Source: Bordetella genomosp. 9
GTDB lineage: Bacteria > Pseudomonadota > Gammaproteobacteria > Burkholderiales > Burkholderiaceae_B
DNA: 64,000 nucleotides
Assembly (NCBI RefSeq): GCF_002261425.1
Contig: NZ_NEVJ01000003.1
Coordinates: forward strand, 2,480,001 to 2,544,000
Direction: 5' to 3'
Positions 17,531 to 26,585 of this stretch are shown here, piece after piece. The stretch's first letter is position 1. Each line of letters begins with the position of its first letter. Both the position numbers and the translations under genes were made by a program. A model generated the notes under the pieces. The model saw only the letters and a list, made by a program, of their open reading frames with translations. It was not told the DNA's origin and did not search any database.

Positions 17531-17544
17531 ATTGGTATGCCAAT
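17531..17544. promoter_or_regulatory. Palindrome ATTGGTATGCCAAT, proposed GntR operator (site 2)
   Basis: An exact copy of site 1, located 50 bases before the start of the TauD-like dioxygenase gene and after the GntR stop. It implies a separate promoter for the dioxygenase. Confidence 0.75.
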
Positions 17545-17594
17545 GATGGATATTCTTTCGGAATCGCCATCACGCATCCAGGAAGAGACATTCC

Positions 17595-18728
17595 ATGACG
17601 ACCGCAGCCAGCACCCATCCCGCCGCCCATGCGGCGTCCCGTCCGGCGGCGCCGCCCGCCTTCACGCCGGCCACCGGCGCCCATGTATGGCTCGGCCCGC
17701 AGCTGGCCTCGCAGACCGACTGGATCGACCACTTCACCGCGGCGGAGATCAAGGAATTGCTGTCCGCCCTGGCTAGGACGAAGGCAAAGTTCGGCGATTT
17801 CCAGGCAGTGCGGCGCCAGGACTTCGACGTCCCTGGCCTGCAGGCCAGGTTTCGCGCGGTCCGGCGCCAGCTGGAACAGGGGCGCGGTTTCATGATGCTG
17901 CGCGGCCTGCCCCTGGACGATCTTTCGGACGCCGACTGCAAACTGCTGTTCTGGGGCATCGGGATGCAGCTGGGCGTGCCGCTATGCCAAAGCGCGCGCG
18001 GGGAGCTTCTGGCCGAAGTCAAGGATGTCGGCGAAAAAATGGGGCAGTCGACGTCGCGGGCCTATCGCGCCGCCGGCCCCCTGCGTTTCCATACCGACCA
18101 GTGCGACGTGTTGGGACTGATGTGCATCCGCGAACCGGTGTCGGGTGGACACAGCCGTATCGCCAGCTCGCCCGCGCTGCACAATGAGCTGCTGCGCAGC
18201 CGCCCCGATCTGCTCGCGGTGCTGCGCCAGGATTTCAATTTCAGTCGCCAGGGCGAGGCCGCGGCCGGCGAACAGGCCTGGTACACGCGGCCTATCTTCG
18301 CCGGCCAGGACGACACGTTCACCAGCGTCTTTTCGCAATCGCATATCGAAAGCGCGCAGAAACTGGACGGCGTCCCCTGCCTGACCGACGCACAGCGGGA
18401 GGCGGTCGAGACCGTCGCCCGCCTGGCCGATCAGCACAGCCTGACCGTGGAGCTGCGACGCGGCGACCTGCAGTTCTTCAACAATCACGTGATCTACCAC
18501 TCGCGTACCGACTACCAGGATCATGCCGAGGCCGACCGCAAGCGCACGCTGCTGCGGCTGTGGCTGGCGGTACCGGACAGCCGGCGCCTGCCGGACGCGT
18601 TCGCGCCCTTCTACGGCAGCACGGCGCCAGGCGCCTTGCGTGGCGGGATCCTGCATGCGTCCGGCCGCCGGTACGCGTTTCCCGATTGGGAGGCGGCGGG
18701 CTGGACGGCGGCGGACCTGGCTGCCTGA
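17595..18728 (+). CDS. TauD/TfdA-family Fe(II)/2-oxoglutarate dioxygenase
   Basis: A 377-residue non-heme iron dioxygenase. The facial triad is visible as His166 and Asp168 (FHTDQCD) and His302 (IYHSRT), with the 2-oxoglutarate-binding Arg near 315-321 (RKRTLLRLWL). The N-terminal 45 residues are Ala/Pro-rich and likely disordered. The branch is that of large bacterial/fungal TauD-like proteins of unknown substrate; hydroxylation or oxidative cleavage is expected. A purine-rich AGGAAGAGA precedes ATG 17595. It is convergent with and paralogous to the next gene (shared WGIG, HTD, GLMC, HNEL and LLRLWLA blocks) and has its own copy of the GntR site. Confidence 0.88.
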   Translation: MTTAASTHPAAHAASRPAAPPAFTPATGAHVWLGPQLASQTDWIDHFTAAEIKELLSALARTKAKFGDFQAVRRQDFDVPGLQARFRAVRRQLEQGRGFMMLRGLPLDDLSDADCKLLFWGIGMQLGVPLCQSARGELLAEVKDVGEKMGQSTSRAYRAAGPLRFHTDQCDVLGLMCIREPVSGGHSRIASSPALHNELLRSRPDLLAVLRQDFNFSRQGEAAAGEQAWYTRPIFAGQDDTFTSVFSQSHIESAQKLDGVPCLTDAQREAVETVARLADQHSLTVELRRGDLQFFNNHVIYHSRTDYQDHAEADRKRTLLRLWLAVPDSRRLPDAFAPFYGSTAPGALRGGILHASGRRYAFPDWEAAGWTAADLAA

Positions 18729-18753
18729 AGTTCGCCGCCGTGCCGGGCCGGTA

Positions 18754-19800
18754 TTAACGCGGCGCGGTGGCGATCCGGCCGGATCCGAAGCTGCCCTGGT
18801 ACGAGGGCAGCTTCCCGGCCTGCGCCGCGATCCCGCCGCGCGCCGCCACGAAACTGCTGTCGACCGCGCGCCAGTCCGGCGCCGCCAGCCACAGCCGCAG
18901 CAGATGACGCTTGCGCTCCGGCTCCTGCCAGTCCTCGAACGCGGTGCGGGCATGCAGCACGGTGTAGTTGTTGATCAGGTAGATCTCCCCCGGGTCCAGG
19001 TAGAACTCGAAGGCCAGTTCGTAGGTCAGCCTTTCCACGCAGTTCAGCGCGTCCGTCTGCAACTGCGTCAAGGGCTGCTTGCTCTCCCTGGCCGCGGTTT
19101 CGATGTAGGACCGCACGTAGCGGCAGCTGAGCTGGCCTTCGCGCCAGCAGAACAGCGGCACGCGGTAAGGAGTGACGGCGCTCTCTCCGGGCAATTGCTC
19201 GCCACGGCGGTGGTAGGGAAAGCCTTCGTACAGGGGTTCCAGGTACTGCGGATATCTGGCGACCAGCTCGTTGTGCACGGCCAGCGCGCTGGTGGCGATC
19301 GACATGCCCCCCGCACGAGCGGTGCGCAGGCACATCAGGCCGACGATATCCGATGAGTCGGTGTGCGGCGTCAACTCCTGCTTGTTGCGATAAGCCCGCG
19401 CGTGCGTGTCCGTCGCGGTGAAATCCTTCACATGTCCCAACCGGTCGCCCAGCACGCTCTGGGATACGCCGGCGCCCAGATAGGTTCCGATCCCCCAATA
19501 AATCATCTCCAGCTCCTGCTGGCTGTACAGGCCGACATCGATACCCTTGAGGATGACGATGCCCTGTCCCGAGCGCAGCTGGTCGTATACGTCGCGCAGC
19601 AGGGATTCCGTCTTCGGCAGCGGAAAGTGTTCGCGTTCCAGCGTGTCCAAGGCGTGTCCGGCTTGCAGGGCCGCGCGCACCGCCTCGCCCAGCTCCGCCA
19701 GCTGCGCGGCATCGAGCACGACCGTCACGTCGTCCTTGGAGGCGAAATCCGAACCTTTCCATACGCCAGGTCCCGTCAGCGTTTCACGGAGAATTTCCAT
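18754..19800 (-). CDS. TauD/TfdA-family Fe(II)/2-oxoglutarate dioxygenase (paralogue)
   Basis: A 348-residue dioxygenase with His146 and Asp148 (PHTDSSD), distal His283 (VLHART) and Arg in RKRHLLRLWL. ATG 19800 is preceded by AGAGGG; the reading frame further upstream is not used. It is related to the convergent neighbour throughout but diverged enough to suggest another substrate or another step. It is the last gene of the long leftward operon starting at 28270, 76 bases after the solute-binding protein gene, so it should be expressed with the peptide-type ABC transporter. Confidence 0.88.
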   Translation of the reverse strand: MEILRETLTGPGVWKGSDFASKDDVTVVLDAAQLAELGEAVRAALQAGHALDTLEREHFPLPKTESLLRDVYDQLRSGQGIVILKGIDVGLYSQQELEMIYWGIGTYLGAGVSQSVLGDRLGHVKDFTATDTHARAYRNKQELTPHTDSSDIVGLMCLRTARAGGMSIATSALAVHNELVARYPQYLEPLYEGFPYHRRGEQLPGESAVTPYRVPLFCWREGQLSCRYVRSYIETAARESKQPLTQLQTDALNCVERLTYELAFEFYLDPGEIYLINNYTVLHARTAFEDWQEPERKRHLLRLWLAAPDWRAVDSSFVAARGGIAAQAGKLPSYQGSFGSGRIATAPR

Positions 19801-19876
19801 AAAGCCCTCTGTGGTTGTGCGGCCTAGGCGGCTTGGGCGCCGGCCACCGGTTGAATGCGTTGGTGCGCGCGGCGCC

Positions 19877-21481
19877 CTATTTCTGCAGCCATGCGTCGCG
19901 CCATGTCGGCAGATGGGTCTCGCCCTCCAGCCCATGCAGTGCTGCCGTGCTGGCGTCGTAAGACACCTTGTCGCGCAGATCGAGGATGGGCAGGGCGTCG
20001 GCGAGTATCCGTTGGACTGACTCGTACACCTGCGCGCGCTGCGCCTGGTCGGTCAGGTTGGCCGCCTGCCGCAGCAGCGCGTCCACCTGCGGATCGGAAT
20101 ACCCGGTGGGATTGCCGAAAGGCTTGCCCATCGTGGCGGACGACCACGCGCGCGCCAGGCCCAGGGCCGGATCGAAATAGCTGGTGTACGCAATCGAAAA
20201 GACGTCGAACGTGGCGTCCTGGTAGACCCGTTTCACGGCGGATACCCGTTCCAGGGGCTCCAGCGTCACCTGTACGCCCACGGCCCGCCACATGCTCTGT
20301 ACCGCGATGCCCAGCGAAGCCGCCTCGGCATCGTCGGCGTTGTAGGTGTAGCGCAGGCTGAACCGATACCCGTTGGCGCCACGCGGCACGCCCGCCTCGT
20401 CCAGCATCGCATTCGCGCGCTTCGGATCGTAGGCATACATCGTCCGGTAGTCGATGGTCTTGCTGGCGAACCAGCTCCCCTGCCCGAACGGCGTCCGCGG
20501 CACCTCGCCCACCCCGCGAAACGCCGACTTCAGGATGAACTCGCGGTTCAATGCAATGTACAGCGCCTGCCGCACGCGCTTGTCGTTCAACGGCGCGTGC
20601 TTCGTGTTCAGGAACATCATGTCCTGCGATGGACCGACAGGCGAGCGCGTAAGCTTGAAATCGGGACGGTCCCGCACCAGCCCGTAGTCGGTCACCGGAT
20701 AGGCGAAATAGGAAACCATGTCCACCGCGCCGGCCAGCAGCGCCTGCGAACGCGCCGCTGCCTGCGGGATGATCTTGCCGATCACCTCGTCCAGGTAGGG
20801 TTTGCCCGCTTCCCAGTAGTCCGGGTTGCGAACCAGGCGGATGTTGTCGCCCCGCGTCCACGACGCCAGCTTGAAGGCGCCGGTACCGACCGGCTCGGTG
20901 GTGGAGGCCTTGTTGGACGGAATGTCGGTGCCGGCGAAGATATGCCTGGGCAGGATGGCGCCGCCATGCGTGCAGGATAGGGAAATCAGCAGCGGGCCGA
21001 AGGGCTGCTTCAGGTGGATGACCACATTGTCGGGGGCGGGCGTGTCGATCGTGTCGATGGAATGCGCCGCCGCGCTGAACACCGCGCTGTATTTGCTGCT
21101 CGCTTCCAGCAGCGAGTATTTGACGTCGGCCGACGTGAAGGCCTGGCCATCCTGCCACTTCGCGGCGTTCAGTTCGAACGAGTAGCTGCGCCCGTCTTCG
21201 GATATGCGCCAGGACTTGGCCAGCAAAGGCTTCACGCTGCCGTCCGGCGCCAGGGTCGTCAAGCCCTGGTAAATGGCGCAGCCTATCTGGCCGACATCGA
21301 AGGCGGTGGTCAACACCGGATTCGTCATCGTCGGATCGCTGCTCATCACGAATACCGCCGTGCCGCCTTTCTGCGGCGCCTGGGCCGCCGCGGGCGCCAC
21401 CCCGCAGCAGGTAATCAGCAAGGCCAGGCTGGCACAGGCGGCGGTATACGCCGCCTTGGCTTTATCGGACACCATCGTCAT
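19877..21481 (-). CDS. ABC transporter substrate-binding protein, family 5 (peptide/nickel type)
   Basis: A 534-residue periplasmic receptor of the DppA/OppA class. The signal peptide ends near APAAAQA; the mature part shows KGGTAVFVMSSDPTMTNP, LAKSWRISEDGRSYSFEL and a C-terminal region rich in aromatic residues, typical of cluster C receptors. Three ATGs lie together (21484, 21481, 21475); 21481 has AGGAG at the best distance. Ligands of such proteins include peptides, opines, metals and amide compounds. The adjacent ATPase and two permease genes complete the importer. Confidence 0.9.
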   Translation of the reverse strand: MTMVSDKAKAAYTAACASLALLITCCGVAPAAAQAPQKGGTAVFVMSSDPTMTNPVLTTAFDVGQIGCAIYQGLTTLAPDGSVKPLLAKSWRISEDGRSYSFELNAAKWQDGQAFTSADVKYSLLEASSKYSAVFSAAAHSIDTIDTPAPDNVVIHLKQPFGPLLISLSCTHGGAILPRHIFAGTDIPSNKASTTEPVGTGAFKLASWTRGDNIRLVRNPDYWEAGKPYLDEVIGKIIPQAAARSQALLAGAVDMVSYFAYPVTDYGLVRDRPDFKLTRSPVGPSQDMMFLNTKHAPLNDKRVRQALYIALNREFILKSAFRGVGEVPRTPFGQGSWFASKTIDYRTMYAYDPKRANAMLDEAGVPRGANGYRFSLRYTYNADDAEAASLGIAVQSMWRAVGVQVTLEPLERVSAVKRVYQDATFDVFSIAYTSYFDPALGLARAWSSATMGKPFGNPTGYSDPQVDALLRQAANLTDQAQRAQVYESVQRILADALPILDLRDKVSYDASTAALHGLEGETHLPTWRDAWLQK

Positions 21482-21517
21482 CATTGCTCCTGCGTGGAAT
21501 CACAGGCCCGTATGCGG

Positions 21518-23344
21518 TCAACAGGCCAACACGGTCTGCGCGGCCGGGGCGGGCGACGCGTTCTTTGCGACGGGCCCGCCGCCCGCCCGGCCCGCCTCCG
21601 GACCGATCCGGGGCGTGGCCTGCACCAATCGTTGCGTGTACGCGTGGGCGGGTTGCGCCAATACGCGCTCCGCCGGTCCATGCTCGACGATCTCGCCGCG
21701 GTACATCACCGCCACGCGGTGCGCGAACACGCGGGCAAGCGAGATGTCGTGCGTGACGAACAGATAGGCGAGACCGCGTTCGGCCTGCAGATCCTGCAGC
21801 AGATTCAGGATCTGCCCACGTATCGATACGTCGGCGCCGGAAAGCGGTTCGTCCGCGATGATCAGGGCCGGCCGGGCCGCCAGCGCCCGCGCGATCGACA
21901 GCCTTTGCCGCTGCCCGCCGCTGAGTTCATGGGGATAGCGGGGCAGAAACTGGGCGCCCGGCACGAGGCCCACTTCCTCCAGCAATTTGATGGATGCCTG
22001 TTCCGCGCGGTCCGCCGCCGGACCGACCCGCCGCGCCGCCAGGCGCAGGGCCTGGGCCAGGGCCTGGCCTATCGTGCGGCGCGGATTGAATGCGGCCGAA
22101 GCATCCTGGAACACCGGCTGCATGTCCACCCGCGCGGTCCGCAGCGCCGTGGGGGCCAGCTGGTGCAAATCGCGTCCATTCAGCAGCACCGTGCCCCGGT
22201 CGGGCTCGAGCAGTCCCAGGGCCACCCGCGACAGCGTCGATTTGCCCGAGCCGCTTTCGCCGACCAGCGCCAGGGTTTCGCCAGGATGCACCGCGAGGCT
22301 CACCCCGGCCACGGCGCGGAAACCGCGGCCGCCGCGCATATGGAAAGTCTTGACAATGTCGCGCAGCTCCAGCACTGGCGGCGCCATGCTGTTCGATGCC
22401 CCGGCATCGCCGTCGCGCAAGGCCGCCGCAGTGGCGGAGGGCGACGTGGCCGCGTTGGCGTGGGTCGCGTGGGTGGCGCGGGTGGCGTGGGCCGAAGCAG
22501 CCCCATCCGGGCCCATCGATGCCGTGGGCATCGTCAGGAACCTGCCTCGTTCGTCGCGCAAGCCGATGGCGGCGGCCAGTAGCTGGCGCGTATAAGCTGC
22601 CTGCGGCGCGGCAAAGATGCGATCGACGGGACCGCTCTCCACGACCCGCCCTTTCAGCATCACATGGATGTGCTCGCACAGCGTCGACACCACGCCGAGA
22701 TCGTGGGAGATCAACAGCAGTGCCATGCCGGTTTCGGCGCGCAGGCGCTGTATCAGCGTCAGGATTTCGCGCTGCGTGGTGACGTCCAGCGCGGTCGTCG
22801 GCTCGTCGGCGATCAGGAGCCGCGGCCGGCACGCCAGCGCGATGGCCAGCAGGACGCGCTGCCGCATGCCGCCCGATAGTTCGTGCGGATACTGTCCACG
22901 CGCATCCGCGGTCAACTGCACTTGCTCCAGCAGCTCCACGACCCGCTCCGTGGTGGAGGCGCTCCGGTCATGCAGCCGCACGGCTTCCGCGATCTGGTCG
23001 CCCGCCGTCATCAGCGGATTCAGGTAGCTGAGCGGATCCTGGAACACCATCGCGGCGACCGTGCCGCGCAGTGCGTGCAATTGCCCGGGCGCCATCGCAC
23101 GGCCCGCCACGCGTATGTGGCCGGCCGCGATATCCGCGCTCCGGCGCGGCAGCAGTCCCAGCAAGGCTCGCGCGAGCGTGGACTTGCCGGAACCGGACTC
23201 GCCGACGATGCCGACCGATTGCCCATCCCCTATCGTCAGGGACACGCCGTCCACCGCGGCCTGCGCCCTGCCGCCGGCGCCATAGGTCACGCGCAGGTCG
23301 TCGATATCGATCAGCGGTGCGCCCGCCTCTGCCGGTCTCGTCAC
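21518..23344 (-). CDS. Double ABC ATPase of peptide-type importer (fused DppD-DppF)
   Basis: A 608-residue protein with two complete ATPase halves. Each has GESGSGKST, a signature (LSGGMRQR; LSGGQRQR) and Walker B (LLIADEPTTALD; LIIADEPLSGAD). A low-complexity linker of about 30 residues rich in Ala, Thr and His (HATRATHATHANAA) joins them. It replaces the two separate ATPases of Dpp-like systems. GTG 23344 overlaps the TGA of the upstream permease gene (GTGA), and GGAG lies seven bases before it, which indicates translational coupling. Confidence 0.92.
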   Translation of the reverse strand: MTRPAEAGAPLIDIDDLRVTYGAGGRAQAAVDGVSLTIGDGQSVGIVGESGSGKSTLARALLGLLPRRSADIAAGHIRVAGRAMAPGQLHALRGTVAAMVFQDPLSYLNPLMTAGDQIAEAVRLHDRSASTTERVVELLEQVQLTADARGQYPHELSGGMRQRVLLAIALACRPRLLIADEPTTALDVTTQREILTLIQRLRAETGMALLLISHDLGVVSTLCEHIHVMLKGRVVESGPVDRIFAAPQAAYTRQLLAAAIGLRDERGRFLTMPTASMGPDGAASAHATRATHATHANAATSPSATAAALRDGDAGASNSMAPPVLELRDIVKTFHMRGGRGFRAVAGVSLAVHPGETLALVGESGSGKSTLSRVALGLLEPDRGTVLLNGRDLHQLAPTALRTARVDMQPVFQDASAAFNPRRTIGQALAQALRLAARRVGPAADRAEQASIKLLEEVGLVPGAQFLPRYPHELSGGQRQRLSIARALAARPALIIADEPLSGADVSIRGQILNLLQDLQAERGLAYLFVTHDISLARVFAHRVAVMYRGEIVEHGPAERVLAQPAHAYTQRLVQATPRIGPEAGRAGGGPVAKNASPAPAAQTVLAC

Positions 23345-24201
23345 AGCGTGCTCCCTCCGCGGGGGTTGAAGGCCGCGCTGACGGAATCGCCCAGGATATT
23401 GAATATCAGCACCGTGGCGACGATCGCCGCCCCTGGGAATACCGACAGCCACCAGGCCTGGTGAAAGAAGCGCTGCCCCACGTTGAGCATGCCGCCCCAA
23501 CTCGGGGTCTCCGGCGTCGTCAGGCCGAAGAACGACAGGCCGGCCTCCAACAGGATTGCCTGCCCTATGACGAGCGTGCCCAGCGCGAGCACGGGCGCCA
23601 CGGCATTGGGCAGCACTTCTCGCCACAGGATCCGCAGCCTGGACTCGCCGAGGCAGATCGCTGCCTGCACATATTCCAGACCCTTGATCCGCATGACCTC
23701 GCCGCGCACCAGCCTGGCCGGTTGCGGCCAGGACAGCACCGCGATGACCAGGATGACGTGGGCAAGCCCAGGCCCTGCCATGGCCACGACGACCGCGGCC
23801 AGCACGAACTTGGGCATGACCTGGAAGACCTCGGTGACGCGCATGATCACCATGTCGAACCACCCGCCGAAATAACCGGCGAGGGCGCCCACGGCGATGC
23901 CGATCACTGTCGTCGAAAGCGCGCTGGCCAATCCCACCATCAGGGATGTCCGGGCGCCCCAGATCAGCTGATTGAAGGTGCTGCGGCCCATGTCGTCCGT
24001 GCCCATGGGATGGGTCCAGGACGGCGGCGCCAGCAGGTCCATGGAAATCTCGAAGGTGTCGCCGCCGCCCAGCAGCGACGGGCCTGCGATGGCGGCAAAG
24101 GCCAGCAGGGCCATGGCCGCCAGGCCCAGCCATGCCGCCTTGTCGTGGCGCAGCTGCATCCAGGCGCGCGAAGGCGTGGCCTTACCTGCCGTAATGTTCA
24201 T
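23341..24201 (-). CDS. ABC importer permease, DppC type
   Basis: A 286-residue inner-membrane permease. After a cytoplasmic start come about six membrane segments, with an N-terminal HPMGTDDMGRSTFNQLIWG motif characteristic of DppC/OppC proteins, and the EAA-loop region with LPNAVAPVLALGTLVIG. ATG 24201 overlaps the upstream permease gene by 20 bases; two earlier in-frame ATGs (24222, 24228) are less likely. It pairs with the DppB-type permease. Confidence 0.9.
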   Translation of the reverse strand: MNITAGKATPSRAWMQLRHDKAAWLGLAAMALLAFAAIAGPSLLGGGDTFEISMDLLAPPSWTHPMGTDDMGRSTFNQLIWGARTSLMVGLASALSTTVIGIAVGALAGYFGGWFDMVIMRVTEVFQVMPKFVLAAVVVAMAGPGLAHVILVIAVLSWPQPARLVRGEVMRIKGLEYVQAAICLGESRLRILWREVLPNAVAPVLALGTLVIGQAILLEAGLSFFGLTTPETPSWGGMLNVGQRFFHQAWWLSVFPGAAIVATVLIFNILGDSVSAAFNPRGGSTL

Positions 24202-25159
24202 GGCGGACTCTTGGATCGACATAGGCATACAGAAGATCGGTGATCAGGTTGGCCACGACCACGGTGACGGCGGCCGCGAGGAAAACGCCTTGCAGGACCG
24301 GGTAATCGCGCTGCGCGATCGCGGTCACGAAAAGCCCGCCCAGGCCGGGCCAGGCGAACACGGCTTCGACCAGGATGGTGCCGGTGATCGCGTTGCCGAA
24401 GTTGTAGCCAATCACGCTGATGATCGGCATCAACGCGTTCGGCAGGACATGGCGCCACAGCACGCGCCGGTCGCTCGCACCCTTGGCCTTGGCCGTCGTC
24501 ACGAAGTCCTGGTGGATCGCCTCCAGCACGCTGGCGCGTCCGACCCGGGCGACGACCGCGCAGTAGAACAGGGTGACCGCCACGCCAGGCAATACCCAGT
24601 GGCGCATGACGTCCAGCACCAGCGACGCGCCGGTCAACGTCGTGCGCACGCTGTGCATGCCCTGCGCGGGCAGCCACTTCAGGTCGACCGCGAAGACCAG
24701 GATCAGGATCTGCCCCAGCCAGAATGCCGGCACCGAGTAACCCAGCAATCCGACCGAGGTAATCAGGGTGTCCACGCCCCGCCTGCGCGCCGCGGCCGAC
24801 CACAGGCCCAGCAGCACGCCTACCAGCGACGCCAGCAGCAGGGCCGGAATCATCAGCAGCAGCGTATTGCCCGCCCTGTCGAGCACCAACGTCAGCACGG
24901 GCTGCTGATTGGCCAGCGAATAGCCGATATCGCCCCGCGCCAGGCTCCGCACATACAGGAAGAACTGCCGCGGCAGCGGTTGGTCCAGTCCCATGGACTG
25001 GCGCACCTGGGCCACGTATTCGGGTGGCGCCGGGAAATCGCCGACCAGCGCGGTGAGCGGATCGCCGGGCACGACGCGAGTCAGGAAGAAGACCAGGGTC
25101 AGCACGGCGGCGATCACCGGCAGCGCGAACGCCAGGCGCAAGGCGATGTAGCGGAGCAT
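24182..25159 (-). CDS. ABC importer permease, DppB type
   Basis: A 325-residue permease with the DppB signature start (MLRYIALRLAFALPVIAAVLTLVFFL), the motif RVVPGDPL, a periplasmic loop, and the EAA loop ending HVLPNALMPIISVIG. It begins six bases after the RidA stop codon and has no separate ribosome site, so coupled translation is likely. It forms the channel with the DppC-type subunit. Confidence 0.92.
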   Translation of the reverse strand: MLRYIALRLAFALPVIAAVLTLVFFLTRVVPGDPLTALVGDFPAPPEYVAQVRQSMGLDQPLPRQFFLYVRSLARGDIGYSLANQQPVLTLVLDRAGNTLLLMIPALLLASLVGVLLGLWSAAARRRGVDTLITSVGLLGYSVPAFWLGQILILVFAVDLKWLPAQGMHSVRTTLTGASLVLDVMRHWVLPGVAVTLFYCAVVARVGRASVLEAIHQDFVTTAKAKGASDRRVLWRHVLPNALMPIISVIGYNFGNAITGTILVEAVFAWPGLGGLFVTAIAQRDYPVLQGVFLAAAVTVVVANLITDLLYAYVDPRVRHEHYGR

Positions 25160-25165
25160 GGCGTG

Positions 25166-25564
25166 CTACAGCGCCGCGATGGCCTGGAATTCGATCAGCA
25201 GGCCCGGATCGGCCAGGTGATTGACTTCCACGATGGTGCTGGTGGGCAGCTTGGTGGTGAAGAACTCCGTGCGCGCCGAGACGATTTCCTTGAACTGCCG
25301 CACATCGGTGGTGTAGACAACGATGGACACGATGTCTTCCAGCGTGCCGCCCGCGGCTTCCAGCACGCTACGCATATTGCGTATGCATTGGCGCGTCTGT
25401 TCGGCCATGTCGCCAGGCCCCACCAGCTTGCCTTCCGCGTCGCGCGACAGTTGGCCCGACAGGAAAATCAGCGACCCGGGATTGTCCACGCGTATGTAGT
25501 GGTGGTAGACGGTCCTGCGCACGTTGGCCAGGTTGGCGGGATCGCCGCGTGTGATGGTGCTCAT
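25166..25564 (-). CDS. RidA/YjgF/RutC family protein
   Basis: A 132-residue small trimeric enzyme. The family end-motifs are visible: IFLSGQLSRDAEGKLVG, QTRQCIRNMRSVLEAAGGTLEDIV and a C-terminal VEVNHLADPGLLIEFQAIA. RidA proteins hydrolyse reactive imines or enamines to keto compounds and ammonia; RutC-like members sit in pyrimidine catabolism. The usual Arg near the C-terminus (VEI-A-R segment) is not obvious, which would place it outside canonical RidA. ATG 25564 has GGAG eight bases upstream. It follows the FAH-family gene by 14 bases. Its presence suggests that nitrogen is released as an enamine or imine in the pathway. Confidence 0.9.
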   Translation of the reverse strand: MSTITRGDPANLANVRRTVYHHYIRVDNPGSLIFLSGQLSRDAEGKLVGPGDMAEQTRQCIRNMRSVLEAAGGTLEDIVSIVVYTTDVRQFKEIVSARTEFFTTKLPTSTIVEVNHLADPGLLIEFQAIAAL

Positions 25565-25578
25565 GGATGACTCCGGTT

Positions 25579-26523
25579 TCATTGAGGAGCGACGATGTGG
25601 GTGCGCAGCACCATCGCCGGTTTTTCGAAGGCGCACTCGACCACGTCGCCGGGCTTCAGGAAAAGCTCCGCCGCATTGGGTTTGCCGACGGCGACGCCGC
25701 CCGGCGCACCCGTGGAAAACATGTCGCCCGGCAGCAGCGGCATGAGCCGCGAGAAATGCGCGATGATGTCGGGCAGCTTCCATATCTGCTCGGAGGTATT
25801 GACCCGCATGCGCGTTTCCCCGTTGACGCTGCAGGTCACCCACAGGTCGTAGGGATCGCCGACTTCATCCATGGTGATGATGTAGGGTCCCAGCGGACCG
25901 AAACCCGGCGCGTTCTTGGACGTCCAGAACTTCGTGCCCGACGTCACTTCGCGCTTCTGCGTTTCGCGGCAGGTCAGGTCGTTCAGGATGGTGATGCCGG
26001 CCACATAGTCCAGCGCGTCCTCACGGCCCACATTGAAGGCGGGCTTGCCGATCACGAACACGAGCTCCGGCTCGTAGTCCAGATGCGATACCGTGGCGGG
26101 ACGCGCGACCTTCGCCTCGTGGCCCACCAGGCAGCTGTTCAGCTTGATGAAACCGGTCGGCTCCGTGGGCATTTCCTTGATCAGGCCCGTACGCTGCAAT
26201 TCCGACAGGTGCGTCCTGTAGTTCTTGCCGACGCACAGGAATTTCTCCGCATCCTGGATGGGCGGCAGCAGATCGATGGCGTCCATGTCGTAAAGCATGT
26301 CGGCGTAGCGGCCGGCATCGGGGCCGGCCGCCGCGCGCGACCATGCACGCACATCGTCCAGGCCCTGGTCGCCCTGGGCGAGCAATTGCTTCATCGTTTC
26401 GATCGCGGCGCCCTTCGCGCCGGCGCGCGACGCCTGCCCGACGTCCAGCATACGCGACCCGGCGAGTACGCCGACCCGGGCCTGTCCCGGATCGGTCTTC
26501 AATGCAAATGTGGCGAGCTTCAT
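25579..26523 (-). CDS. Fumarylacetoacetate hydrolase (FAH) family protein
   Basis: A 314-residue metal-dependent hydrolase or decarboxylase of the FAH superfamily. The N-terminal half is variable (MKLATFALKTDPGQARVGVL). The catalytic domain starts about residue 95 (FLCVGKNYRTHLSE) and contains the acidic metal ligands in YEPELVFVIG (ExE) and the later LNDLTCRETQK (Asp) region, with the usual KNAPGFGPLGPYI and GGVAVG blocks. Members cleave C-C bonds of beta-diketo acids or decarboxylate oxaloacetate-like products. AAAGGAG precedes ATG 26523. It probably acts late in the island's pathway. Confidence 0.9.
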   Translation of the reverse strand: MKLATFALKTDPGQARVGVLAGSRMLDVGQASRAGAKGAAIETMKQLLAQGDQGLDDVRAWSRAAAGPDAGRYADMLYDMDAIDLLPPIQDAEKFLCVGKNYRTHLSELQRTGLIKEMPTEPTGFIKLNSCLVGHEAKVARPATVSHLDYEPELVFVIGKPAFNVGREDALDYVAGITILNDLTCRETQKREVTSGTKFWTSKNAPGFGPLGPYIITMDEVGDPYDLWVTCSVNGETRMRVNTSEQIWKLPDIIAHFSRLMPLLPGDMFSTGAPGGVAVGKPNAAELFLKPGDVVECAFEKPAMVLRTHIVAPQ

Positions 26524-26585
26524 ACCTGTCTACTCCTTTGAGATGAACGAGACCGCGCGGCTGGCCCTGTGGGGGCCGGCAGGCG

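Noticed and set aside
22440..22510. Possible CRISPR or direct-repeat array
   Set aside because: It is a short low-complexity linker-coding tract without spacers or constant repeats.
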